DNA from: Blakeslea trispora
Taxonomy: Eukaryota > Mucoromycota > Mucoromycetes > Mucorales > Choanephoraceae
DNA length: 64,000 nucleotides
Assembly (NCBI GenBank): GCA_025331445.1
Contig: JAIWNE010000017.1
Location: forward strand, 124,001-188,000
Direction of reading: 5' to 3'
In this document: one piece after another, positions 37,642 to 48,061 of the stretch
Layout: each line of letters begins with the position of its first letter
Numbering within the stretch: the stretch's first letter is position 1
Translations under genes and position numbers: made by a program
The notes under the pieces: model-generated
Told to the model about the DNA's origin: nothing
Database searches by the model: none
Seen by the model: only the letters and a program-made list of their open reading frames with translations

Positions 37642-38674
37642 TTATTTTAGAATTGACACAATCATCATGGTTGTTGTCAATAAGGCTACTCCAAACGTAG
37701 TTAGCAAAGGAATCAAGGACTCACGGAAAGAGGAACCTGCACCTAGATAACATGTTGGACAAAACATTGCTACATCGAAAAAAATCATATGTTAATTTTT
37801 TTTCTTTTCTTTTTTTTTTTTTGAAAAAAATAACTTACAATCGGTTCTACCAACATAAGATTCAGTAGAATACATGGCAACAATCAATCTTGAGTCTGGC
37901 ATTAGCCATCCCGGACTTGGGTAAGCTTTAGGTCCTCTTTGGTCATGAACCCAGACAGTATAGTAGCCTACCATCAAAGGCGATCCAGGTGGAAGATGAG
38001 CCAAGTCCCAGACAGCAGAGGTAGCTGTACCAGGCACGATAGCTGCTGTAAAGGTTTGCTTTTGAGGATTAGCAAGGGCTACTGTCAAGTTCTCTGGTTG
38101 GACTTTGAGAACGTTGGGGTCGACTGTCCATTCAAACGTGATGTTGGACACACCGATCTTGAAGAGTGGAGGAAAGGTTTGGTTGGGAATAGGCTTTTTC
38201 CAGGTAAGGTAAGCAGGTGGTATATCGTTTGAGAAAGACGCAAATGTAGGTTTTCCTGCAAACGGGTTGCCGTTTGTAGCTGCACCCGACTGAGTTGCAT
38301 TGGGGTGTGTGCTGTTGCTGGACGGTACAAGAGTACCGTTTACTGTTGGCAGGGTCGAATTGGACCCTGATGCTGTAGGTGCTGGCTGAGGTGGATTATT
38401 GTTGGATGGTTGTGGACTAGCTGGTTGCGGTAGGTTTGTGGGTTGAATACTGGCTGGATGAAAAAATAAAATAGAATAAATGTTAAGACATTTTTATATG
38501 TGTGTTTGTAAATCCACTTTACCTGCTTCTTCAGCTACATATAACAAAAAAAGGAATTGTTTATCAGTTCTTATAATCCTTTGTATTTAAGATCAAGCTT
38601 ATACCTCTTTTTATTAGTTGCGCATTTGTCAAAATTGAAAATATTAAACAGATGTAAGGAACAGAAAGACGCAT
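37642..38674 (-). CDS. GPI-anchored surface protein, DUF7137-like
   Basis: Four exons: 38605-38674, 38523-38534, 37839-38453, 37642-37769, giving 274 residues. Exon 2 is a 12-bp microexon (AEEA at its codons); without it the signal peptide would be out of frame with the rest. The N-terminus is a signal peptide (LSVPYICLIFSILTNA). A Pro/Ser/Thr/Asn-rich stalk with many N-x-S/T sites follows (about 30-95). The folded part contains PLFKIGVSNITFEWTVDP, VWDLAHLPPGSPLMVGYYTV and VAMYSTESYVGR with Cys, resembling the fungal DUF7137 Ig-like family as I remember it. The C-terminus (YLGAGSSFRES then a hydrophobic run ending MMIVSILK) fits a GPI-attachment signal with an omega site in GAGSS. Function unknown; a cell-surface role is inferred. 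Confidence 0.75.
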
Positions 38675-39035
38675 TTCACTCGTTTAAAAATATCAAGAAA
38701 ATTACACAAACGTACAAGAGAGAAAGAAGAAAGAAAAATAGAGAAAAAGCAGAGTGTATCGCATGTTTTTCTTATCCTTACAGGTTTGCTTGTTTGTCTT
38801 ATTTATCCCTTTAAGAAGCCTTCGTACATACAAAACAGATTAGGGGCTTTAAAGGAGTCAATGTCGTTATTTTCGACTCTAGAAAAAAAAAGGAGTTAAA
38901 ATCTATCTGATTATATATAAAAGGGGGAAGGGCACTTAATAAAGTAGAAAAAGCAGGGAGAATCAAGGAGAAAATGACTACTTGGTCCTTTTTTCTTTTT
39001 AAGAGAAATAAATTCTCTCTCTCTCTCTTTTCTTT
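38675..39035. other. Intergenic
   Basis: Leader of the GPI-protein gene and 3' flank of the PNGase-lectin gene, with a CT microsatellite near 39014-39028. No gene. Confidence 0.5.
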
Positions 39036-41459
39036 TTAACAAACAATAAGTTCACCTACTCTTAATTCAGTAAAAGAAATCCATTGAATGTCATGGCACT
39101 CCGAGAGTCCACCTGTACTGGCAGTAAAGCCTAACCAGACTGACTTGTTGATGGTACCAACATAATCCAAAAAGTTGTGGTTTGATACCTTCAGGACCTG
39201 CCTATAATCCTGTTTTACATTTGTCTCTGCCACTCCTATCTCAATCACTCCGTTAGTGAGTAATCTGACTTTAGATTTGAACCATTGGCCTGATTGGAAT
39301 AGAGGTACCCGAGAGCTATGTCCTAAAGAGTAATCATGGTGGGCAGAATTAGGTTGTGAGGCCTTTCTGGCCTGAATACTGATATGATTGTTAGAGGGAT
39401 CTGCACACCTGTCAGTGCTTGTTGATGAATAAAATGAGTATGTGCTGATGTCTTTGGGAATGTATAGGAAAATGTTACCTTTGATAGGTGTCAAACTCGA
39501 CAGCCAAGCTACATGATAGAGTGTGAGATAAAAAAAAAAATAGAAAATATAGAAGAAAAGTGAAGAAAATAACTTCTTTTGGCTCAAAAAAAAAACTTTA
39601 CCTGTTTTTGATACCACCATAACCTAATTGACAACCTCCATGACCCAAGGCACGTTCATGCTCAGATTGAAGAACAAAGGCGAATCCATCTGCACCACCC
39701 ATGGTAGGACCACCTTGACCGTCTGAAACACAGAAAGCAAATTCAACTTCGATTCCTTTCAAAGTTGAATCGATCAGGATAGGCTGGCGAAAATACACGC
39801 CTCCACATTGATCTGAAACTGCTTTTGTCAATCGAATCAGTGGTGTTTGAGATAAAAGACTAGGAGCATTGTTTTCTAGATAAGCACTTCCTACTAGGCT
39901 AAACTGGTGTTGGTGATCAACAGAGATAACTCGTGCTTCTGTTGTAAGAGCGAAATGGTTACACTTCTTTTTCTCAAAATGAGTTTCTTACTTACGATAG
40001 GCATTGGTATCAAATGAACTCATTTTGCTTGAAAAAGTATTGCCTGTTTCACCCCTCTGTAAGCGCCAATCCAAAGCACCTATTCGAATGTGGTCAATAC
40101 AAGAAAATGTTAATAAACAAAACAAAATTACCACTGATTCTTCCTGTTAATTCATTATCTTTAACAATTATCTTTTGACTCTCTTTTTCTAACTCAAAAA
40201 ACTCTTTCATTCTTTTGTCACGGAGCAGCTGTCGTTCTGAATCATCTAAATGTTCTTGGTATTTGTTTGTCAAGTCTTCAAGAAACTTGAAAAAAAAACG
40301 GGGGGGGGAATAGTAGAAGAAATCAGTATATGCATCCTTGTTTGATCTGTCAGCACTTTACAAGAGACAATGCTGCTTCATGGACTCTTGTCCGTCGTTT
40401 CAGCACAGTTGGCCAATCTCTCACATATTTTTTTGTGACATCTATTGCACCATAAATCGAAAAAGCTGTACAATAGCTTAATTGCTTGTTCCAACCTATA
40501 CTATACATCAAAGGCTTGTTTTTTTTGGGTTCAGATTTCTGTTTTGACGGATTTACATATTTGTCCTTACCGCATCCCATGCTTCTTCACAAGCATCGCA
40601 ATGAATCCAGCGCTGTTCATATTCAGAATACACTTCTGTCCATACATGATCCGTCGTATCGAACACAATTCGAGCTTCTGCACCTATTGCATTGCAACAA
40701 AGTGTAAAGCACTATTATTAAAAGAAAAGGTAAGTATTACATTTCAACTGCTTCTCTTTTTTCGTTATAAATCTTACATTGGCCCATTCGCCACATCGCC
40801 CTGCTCTTGTTTCTAATAGTTTTCCAGGATTACTTGTATGTCAAATATAAATTGAGTCATTCAGAACTTGTATCCCGTTTTTCTCTACTCACTTGTAACG
40901 AGCAAATCGTGTTGTTCTGGTACATACAAGACATGCATAAACTTCAACTATTTGTGCATCATATCTTTGTTCTTCTTGATTAGGAATTCCTCTTTCTTGT
41001 AATCTTGTTTCTGTCTATACATCATGTCAGGATACTTTGGTTTTCTTTTTTAAAAAGAGTTATCACACTAACACTTGTACAATGAATACAAGTCGCGTTA
41101 TTCACCCAATGGAAAAACTCGCTTTTGAACCAATGTAAGAGTCGTTGAACCACTTTGTCTTCCAGAGAACCTTCTTCCACTTTTTGCTCAGCTTCGTCGT
41201 AAAGTCTTTGTAGAGGTATGATATTCAGAGCCTTCTCCTAATTTTTTTGTTTAAAAGCTGTACAAAGAATAGAATAAGGTTAAGCTGCTTTTACCAACAG
41301 ATCAGGTCTTCTATAGTAAAGTGTGAAACGGGCTTTTGCTTTCAACTGAGCCAAGAACTGCGTGGAGCTGGGGCTAATTGTCTTCATGACTCGAGAACGG
41401 ACAATATCTATCCATTTATCAGTGAGTCTTTTTGCAATCTCGGCATCATCTCGGTTCAT
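39036..41459 (-). CDS. PNG1: Peptide:N-glycanase with C-terminal L-type lectin domain
   Basis: Eleven exons: 41295-41459, 41073-41237, 40893-41014, 40778-40832, 40571-40711, 40362-40514, 40132-40285, 39996-40079, 39602-39938, 39479-39508, 39036-39408, giving 592 residues with no break. Residues 1-330 are a complete transglutaminase-type PNGase, which removes N-glycans from misfolded glycoproteins in ER-associated degradation. The Zn site is Cys105/Cys108 (CIHC) and Cys138/Cys141 (CLVC); the catalytic triad is Cys164 ([10 protein letters not shown]), His191 (DHVWTEVY) and Asp208 (WIHCDACE). [18 protein letters not shown] follows. From about 347 the chain is a legume-type (L-type) lectin: [11 protein letters not shown] (Asp430), [17 protein letters not shown] (Glu463, Asp465), [12 protein letters not shown], and a last strand [11 protein letters not shown]. 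Yeast Png1 ends after the core, and animal NGLY1 instead has a PUB domain and a PAW sugar-binding domain. The lectin presumably holds high-mannose glycan. No signal peptide, so cytosolic. Confidence 0.92.
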
Positions 41460-42822
41460 TATTTTCAAAAACAGAAGAGAAAATAAGTAGCATAATTCTT
41501 TCTTTTATGCAATCTTGCCATTTCAATTTGTCGCATTTTAAAAAATTACTTGTCGCGTTCTTGATCGTTAGACCTGAGGAAACAAATTAGGAAGGTTACT
41601 ATTGCTTAATCTTTATTCAAAAAATAAAAAAGCAATTGTCTGAAACCATAATCCTCAATCTTTGCGCTCAATGGAAACAAAGAAGATAAAACAAAATGAG
41701 GAGAGGGTCATGACTTTCTTAATTTGCTTCCTCAGGTCTAAAGATAAATTACTCAACACCGCTTTAATCTCTCATTTCGACTCATGGCTATTTTCTTTTT
41801 ATTTGGCAAACAATCTTATTCTGCTTTCACAAACCATGTTTCTTCTTCTCAATCAATTGCAGACCTTCTGCTTGTTTCTATACATTCTTGTGTGTCAAGT
41901 AGCATGTCTAGGAACACTTCTTAGTACGCCTCTGAGGTTCCTAGGTCCTCCTGGAGTTCATTTAACACGAATATTATTTAATACAGCGGCTTCATTGACG
42001 TTGTCGATCATAAATACGCTTAATCATGCAACAAATCTAAATTTCTGCCTAACAACTCTCATGATGCTATCTCACAACTAATTCTCGTTTTCCTGTCCAG
42101 TTAGTTGACATTCTACTTCAGACAAAGTGATGTTTTGGACATGACTCAGTCTCTACTTACAAATATAGCGCACCAGTTTTGCTTCATGGCCAACTATCTA
42201 GATGTAATATACATTTTTTCTGAATTGCATATCCATATACCACTTTCCAGCATATACTTGCTGAATATATCTTTAGCCATCGCACGCAACAACTGCCTGT
42301 TTAAGTACATGGTTTAAACAAGAATGGATTCCCTTCATCTAGAGAGAACGTAAACAAAGTTAGGTTTCAATTCAAAAAGGCAAACTTCCCACAGTCCCGA
42401 GGAGGCAGAGACTTGCTACATAGCTGGTATTGGTACGCAGAAGGCATATGAGAGTCAAGAGCAAAATTATAGGAAACAAAGTTAGAGGATGTCAAAGGAA
42501 GAAAAGGTTTTTCTATCTGTACAGTATCGTAGCTACTTTGGATCGCAATCAAAATGATCTTCTACAACACTTGCAGATGCAAAACCTCTAAGTGGCAACA
42601 TGCAATTCTCCTTAAAAGCTTTACAAGACTGTATAGAAAAATACAGCAGTCTTGTCAGAATGAATATACAAAAACAATATTCATTTTTTCTTCGACAGAT
42701 GATTTAAATAACTTGATATTTTTCCTTATGAAAATACTTAACAATTACTTCCAAATGGCAAGACACTAATTGGTTTCAGTTTACAAGAAGTATAATTGTT
42801 TCAGGGTTTTATCTGCCTTTAA
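41460..42822. other. Upstream of PNG1; weak hydrophobic frame
   Basis: A 136-codon plus-strand frame (ATG at 41671, stop at 42081) is rich in Leu/Phe with several possible membrane segments, divergent from PNG1. It has no recognisable motif, and T/C-rich DNA gives such frames by chance. I do not call it. Nothing else is recognised. Confidence 0.25.
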
Positions 42823-42987
42823 TAGATCGACACTGTGCGGTTAAAAACATGAAAGAGTTCAATGATCTTTTCTAGCATCTCTTGTTTTTTTTACATACTT
42901 TCTTCTCCTACAAGTACGTTAGCACAGTCCCTCCCTACCTTGTAGGTCTCCTTAGTGTCATCCCTCGGTAGATCGACACTGTGCAGT
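42823..42987 (+). repeat. Two direct copies of a 16-bp word, 146 bp apart
   Basis: TAGATCGACACTGTGC occurs at 42823-42838 and 42969-42984, both followed by (G/A)GTT(T)AAA. The sequence between is not repeated. The copies sit about 240 bp upstream of the hAT element. Their nature is unknown; they could be ends of a small element or a duplicated site. Confidence 0.5.
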
Positions 42988-43223
42988 TTAAACTAACAAA
43001 TGAGTTGTCACCCACTTGTCTATGCCAGAACATACTCAAGCCTTTTATTAACTTCAGACTTTTTTTTTCTTAGATTTAAAGCTGTTTGGATTTTCATATA
43101 TCTACTATAGCCGACATGTGTCTTTATAAATGCTTGATGCGTATTTCGTGGTATGTATATTTTCTGCTTTCTTTACAACATTTGAGAGCTTTAATTTTTA
43201 TGTTTGCAGTTCTGCTGACAAAC

Positions 43224-44448
43224 TAGGAGTCGCAATCTGTCGGGTACGGGTCGAGTTTGACTCGACTCGACTTACAAAAAGTCGGATTTGTCAGAAATCT
43301 AAAGTCGAGTCGAGTCGCCCGTCGGATACTCGATGGGTTAAGGTATTCGGGTTTACTTTAGTGTTACCCTAGAAGTAGTATAGGGCTTGATTTTGCTTCC
43401 AATAAAAAAAACTCCTTTTCTTACATTACATTTATCATTTTGGTCATATTGTTTTCTTTTATCATTTACTTGCAATATCAACAATACGATGATATTACCT
43501 TCATAAAACGCGGAACTACCCAAAATCTAACAACTCAGGCCTACAACGAAAAAGAGTAAAGGTTATGCGATTTATCGCAATTGTATTCTTTCTTGGAAAG
43601 TTACTTTTTAAGCGATGAGTGATCAATGCTCAAATATAAAGCCGGCTACTATCAAACAGTTTTTAAAAGACTTAAATATAGCAAGAGAAAATGCTAATGA
43701 TAATTATGTAAAAACAAAATACGCAGATGCCCATGATTCAAATATTCTCACTGCTGCATCATATGTGTTAGCCATGACTCTTGGATGTCAAACAGGCAAA
43801 CTTGGTAGATTTAATAGAGGTATGGGGAAAAATTCAAATTTAGACAATCTCAATTCAAACCTTTTGCAGATCTGGAAGACCTACTCGTTACCGAAAATTG
43901 AAGGTGAAAAATAATTTGTTCTTTCAGCAATGGCAAAAAAATATCTCTCTATACCAGCTACATCAACGCCTTGTGAGCGCCTTTTTTCCCGAGCGAAGCG
44001 CATCACTACCATCGCAAGAGCTAAGCTTGGGGCAAAAACAACTAAGACATTCGTCCTGTCAAGTTGCTGGTCTCAAGATATACAACACCTGCGCAAGATC
44101 TAATCTTTTTTTTTTCTTTTTTGCAAATAGCATAAGACGCTTCTACACTTTGTTTGAATGCATACATAGTTGTCTTTTCTATATACTATATTCACATTTC
44201 TTATTGCTTTTTTTTTCTACTTTTTTTATTTTAATCTTACTTAATAAATTCACAACACATTAAAAATTTACTTAACATGCTCATGTCAAATTTGAAAAAG
44301 GTCCTAAGTAAACACTTCCTTATTTGAAGCTGACCCGATTTACGCGAACCCGACGAGTCTTTCGATTAGGTCGAATCAGTTACGAGTCGGTTATAAACTT
44401 AGAAAAACAAAGTCGAGTCGAGTTGACTCGACCCGACTGCGATTCCTA
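43224..44448 (+). mobile_element. Internally deleted hAT-superfamily DNA transposon
   Basis: The element is bounded by imperfect terminal inverted repeats starting TAGGAGTCGCA (left) and TAGGAATCGCA (right, reverse complement), each followed by GTCGGGT-type sequence. Subterminal blocks of GTCGAG/CTCGAC repeats are present at both ends. It is flanked by an 8-bp target duplication with one mismatch, TGACAAAC at 43216-43223 and TGACAAGC at 44449-44456. Length of 1225 bp is far below an autonomous hAT (2.5-5 kb), and most of the transposase is gone. Confidence 0.85.
43615..44103 (+). pseudogene. hAT transposase remnant (C-terminal dimerisation domain)
   Basis: An open frame from ATG 43615 (MSDQCSNIKPATIKQFLKD) runs 96 codons. 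A second frame supplies the hAT C-terminal signature AKKYLSIPATSTPCERLFSR, AKRITTIARAKLG and KTFVLSSCW, ending at 44103. They would join in frame only if the 24-bp segment 43904-43927 (GTGAAA...TTTCAG) were removed; that is shorter than any ordinary spliceosomal intron, so a TAA interrupts the reading. The catalytic RNase-H-like middle of the transposase is absent. Confidence 0.75.
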
Positions 44449-44497
44449 TGACAAGCAAAGAATTAGATCAAGGATAATCATTTTGACTGGAAGCAGC

Positions 44498-46182
44498 CTA
44501 GCACCAAAACAAACATTCAATGATTTTGGCAGGAATAGAAGGCGAGACCTCCACAAAGGTGCAGCTTTTCTTGAATGTCTTGGAAAGAAGTCGCAGACGA
44601 AGAAGCTTTGTCAAAATGACAACCACAGATACAATATTGTCTACAGTTGTAGGAATTTGAAATCGTTTGATTTTAAAAAAGAAAAACAGGCTCTTGCTTG
44701 CATATGTTGTGAGAAAAAATCTCAGAGTATCATCTAAAAGGAATAATTGAAAATGGATGTGAATAAACAAAGCTGGTGTTTTACAATAAAAGAAAATAAA
44801 CAATGGCTGAAGAGCTCACCTTGTACGATGTAAGTCATGAAGAAGTTGCTCTTTTGTTTGACAAGCTGGTCTTTGCTGTACTTGGCAATTTTGACAACAT
44901 CTTTGTCTCTTAGAGACTTATCGCAACAGCTGGATGGCTTGACTTCACCGATACACATCTGGCATGCTTTGCCACCACTATTAAGCTTTGACACCTTGTA
45001 GTCGGGTCGCCAAGTAATTTCTTCAATGGCGTGATTTGACCTAAAAGTTAAAGTAATACGAATCCTTTATAGCTTATCACGTCAGCTTATTCCTTTAATG
45101 ATCAATAGCTTACATGTGAGGCACGGTGTACACATCATGCTTAAAAATTGACTTCATGGCAGCGTGAATGAAGCTACAGGTCAAGCGGTTTTCACTCACT
45201 GCAACATCATCACCAGTAACTTCATCAATCAAATTGTTGAGGAACTTAATGATGTTGAAGATATCAAAGCTCTCAGCGGTGTTGGCCAGTTTGTTCAAGT
45301 TTTTAGAGGCTTCCCACAAGTCTTGCTCTTTGCTTAAAGCATCTAATATCTGCTCAATTTCGTCCCTAATCTCACTTGGAAAGCTTTCCTTGATTCCAGT
45401 GTATGGTGAGCTTTCTTGATTTCGAAGCTCGGTAATCATTGTAGCCTCAAATGCCTTCTGGAAAGAGTTGCTTGCTTGGGGATGTCTCTTGAAAAACAAA
45501 ATGCTATAAAGGGAGCTAATCTAACAGACATAGTTAGCCTTTGTTACTAAAAAAAGAAAGCCGTTTTTGATTTAAGCAATACTTGCAGAATTTTTTCAAC
45601 AGCAAAAGCATGGTTATCAGATTTAATGACTTCAAAGGCATTTTGCTTGTAGGTAAAAAATACAGCTGCAACATCAATTCCGTTACAGGTATATTCTTGA
45701 GAGGGTGATGGGATAACCCAGTCGCCAATAGAAGAAATTTTAGCAGCAGAAAGGGTGGTGGCGGTAAGGATTGTGGTTTGGACTTCAGATTTAGAGAGGT
45801 CGGCGTCCAGCAATTCGGCCCAGCAGACTTTGGCGTTAATCTAATTATTTTGCTTATCAATATGCATATTTTTTTTTATTGAATCAATGTAACTTACTAC
45901 TGTCAAGCCCTTTTTCTTAGCTGATTTATTGAATTGCTTGCCAATTTTCTGCTGGTAATCAATCTCCACTGATTGAAATTGTTCACAGCTTCAATGTTGT
46001 TACACAAAAATTCTTTGAAGTTTGCCGTGTTTGATTTGTCTTCAAGATAACAGGCGATGGCTATTGGAGATTGTAAGCTCATAAAGAACATTGCTATCAA
46101 TATGCAACTTACCATCATTAACTATTTGACGAAATCTATCGCGTGCAGTTCGTGCGCTAGAGGAGGATCTTCTTGTTTTCAT
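44498..46182 (-). pseudogene. Lineage-specific six-exon gene, PD-(D/E)XK-like pattern, one frameshift
   Basis: Exons 46113-46182, 45898-46060, 45583-45840, 45114-45520, 44820-45040, 44498-44733 all join at good GT-AG sites. The exception is exon 2, where one extra base (near 45987) is needed to pass from NNIEA to EQFQSVEIDYQQKIGKQFNK. The product would be about 450 residues, starting MKTRRSSSSARTARDRFRQ. Exon 5 reads TWRPDYKVSK and, 19 residues after that Asp, CIGEVKPSS: a P-D...E-x-K arrangement typical of PD-(D/E)XK nucleases, inferred from spacing only. Exon 4 is helical and acidic (IRDEIEQILDALSKEQDLWE). I recognise no named family. The gene abuts the hAT element (right target duplication 44449-44456). 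It may be a young pseudogene, or functional with a sequencing error. Confidence 0.5.
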
Positions 46183-47403
46183 GGTTAAGAAAGAGTAGAG
46201 AATAGGGAGCAGAAAACAAGGAGTAAAGTAAGAGTATGACCCAACAGACTTGGAAAGTCTAAAGTGTGAACATTGTTTTAGTCTTCTGCCTCTCAGATGT
46301 CTTTTTAGCTCTTGAATAGATGACTTACCCTGTCTTTGAGAAAAGGACCACCAAAAAAAATCTATTTACCTTGATCAATATAGATACGCGACAACAATCA
46401 TGATAAAATACATGCCTTTTTTCCAAACAATTTCTCTTTTGCATGTCATATAAGTTATAAGAAGCTTTTAATGTATTTAACTAAGCAATCATTAGAAAAC
46501 AGCTCATAGTCTATTAAAAAGCTTTGTTACCTTTGTATATGTAATATTCATTTTAAATAATAATTAGGGAAAAGAAAAAGGGAAAAAAATACTTCTTTGT
46601 TTTTATAAAGCAAATTGACCACATTGCTAATCAATTGTTCTCATTGGCTGATATATTGATTGATTGTTTATTCTTTGTATAGATTGGTCTGGGGCCTTGT
46701 TCTATATCGATGAACACCCTGGTTCTTTGTTTGATAATACAAAAAGACCAGATCTTTATTCATAGCATGGAAAAAAGAAGAGCTTGGCATAGATCATTTA
46801 CCGTGATTACGATTCATTATTCTGCAGTAAAAGGGAGAATAGGAGCGATACTCTAATATCAGCAAAAACACGCAAGCTAGTCATGACATACGAGCAGCTG
46901 TATAACATTTGTCTGTAGATGTGTTTGTCTCAGTAGTTGGTGTGTCTATATAGCTCATATCTTCGGTCTTACATATGATTCAGATGGTTATAGAGAAAGG
47001 ATTCTACCTTGACATTATAGAAGTAGACAGTACTAAGACTTGTTTTGATACTCTTGACAAATCTTATTGGCTCAATGTCCCTTGATGTGTCAAGCCTGGT
47101 TGATGTTCTTTTGGTGTATGAAGTTGCTGTATATAGTGCTGATGATTTCCGTGTATTTCTTCCTACTTCTCGACACAATGATACATTGCGTACAATAGAT
47201 AAAAAATATTTGTCTTAGTTTACTTCAACATCTAAGAGTAACCATTGAGTTACACTAAGCATGAGAAGATCAATGGAGCCTATTTTTCCGCACAGACAAT
47301 GCAGTTCGTGCTAAGGCTATGGAAAATTTAAACAGAAGCGATACATCAAAAAACTTTTGGAATCATCGCTTGTCATTCGAAAGAAAATTCATTCAAACAA
47401 ATA
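46183..47403. other. Intergenic, nothing recognised
   Basis: AT-rich sequence upstream of the gene at 44.5-46.2 kb. Short minus-strand frame at 46969-47178 has no support. Confidence 0.4.
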
Positions 47404-47521
47404 CAGTAGTCGCTCTATTTAAGGGTAGCCAAATTTTTTGAAAATCTCATCCTTAAATAGATAAATACTTTTCAAACACCCACCCTTATATAAGAAATAC
47501 CTTTAAATAGAGCAACTACTG
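47404..47521. mobile_element. 118-bp pogo/Tc1-type MITE
   Basis: Terminal inverted repeats CAGTAGTCGCTCTATTTAA (left) and CAGTAGTTGCTCTATTTAA (right, reverse complement) differ by one base over 19 bp. The element is flanked by TA on both sides, the target used by Tc1/mariner/pogo elements. The inner arms continue to pair imperfectly (the TTTTTTGAAAA and TTTTCAAA blocks), so the whole element folds back on itself. There is no coding capacity. Confidence 0.85.
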
Positions 47522-48061
47522 TAAAGATATTGATTGCAAATCAACAGTCATCAGCTAGCGTCCTTCAAGTTATTAGATTCTCCTACATTCTTTTCTTTAT
47601 TGCTCTCATTCGAAACATAAGCATACTCTTTGGATCATAGACAAACAACTGCAATTTCTGATAAAGTTACTTGAATATGCATATTGTGCTGAAGCTATTC
47701 TCTTTTTAGCAGTGAGGTATAGGAATTCTATCAAGAAAAAAAAATCAAGTACTATGAGTTGATAGTTTTGTTTCATAACAAGGTAACTCACTACCTACAA
47801 CTCAAAAAACCAATATTGGAGGGGGGTCATATTCTTTTTGAAAGAGATTACGAGAAACGGCACGCTAGAGGGGTGCGCCCGTAGTAGTCTCTTAAAGTAA
47901 TTAACAAAGTTGAATAATTTTGGGAAAGAAAACTCGAGTCTCAAGTATTACGCCACATTAAGCCTGCCTCCCAAAGTGAAATCCCTAAGGTAACAAAGTG
48001 TATACACCGTCTTGAATAATGCAGGAATGCATGAAAGGAGCCGTCCCTTTTGTCTCTTTTT

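Noticed and set aside
39036..39408. C-terminal domain of the PNGase as a PAW domain (as in animal NGLY1)
   Set aside because: Motifs GADGFAF, AVEFDTY and DPSNNHISI are those of L-type lectins, not of PAW.
41671..42081. 136-codon hydrophobic frame divergent from PNG1
   Set aside because: No motif, no homologous look, composition explains it; not called as a gene.
43904..43927. 24-bp intron in the hAT remnant
   Set aside because: Too short for a normal spliceosomal intron; treated as a deletion scar with intron-like ends.
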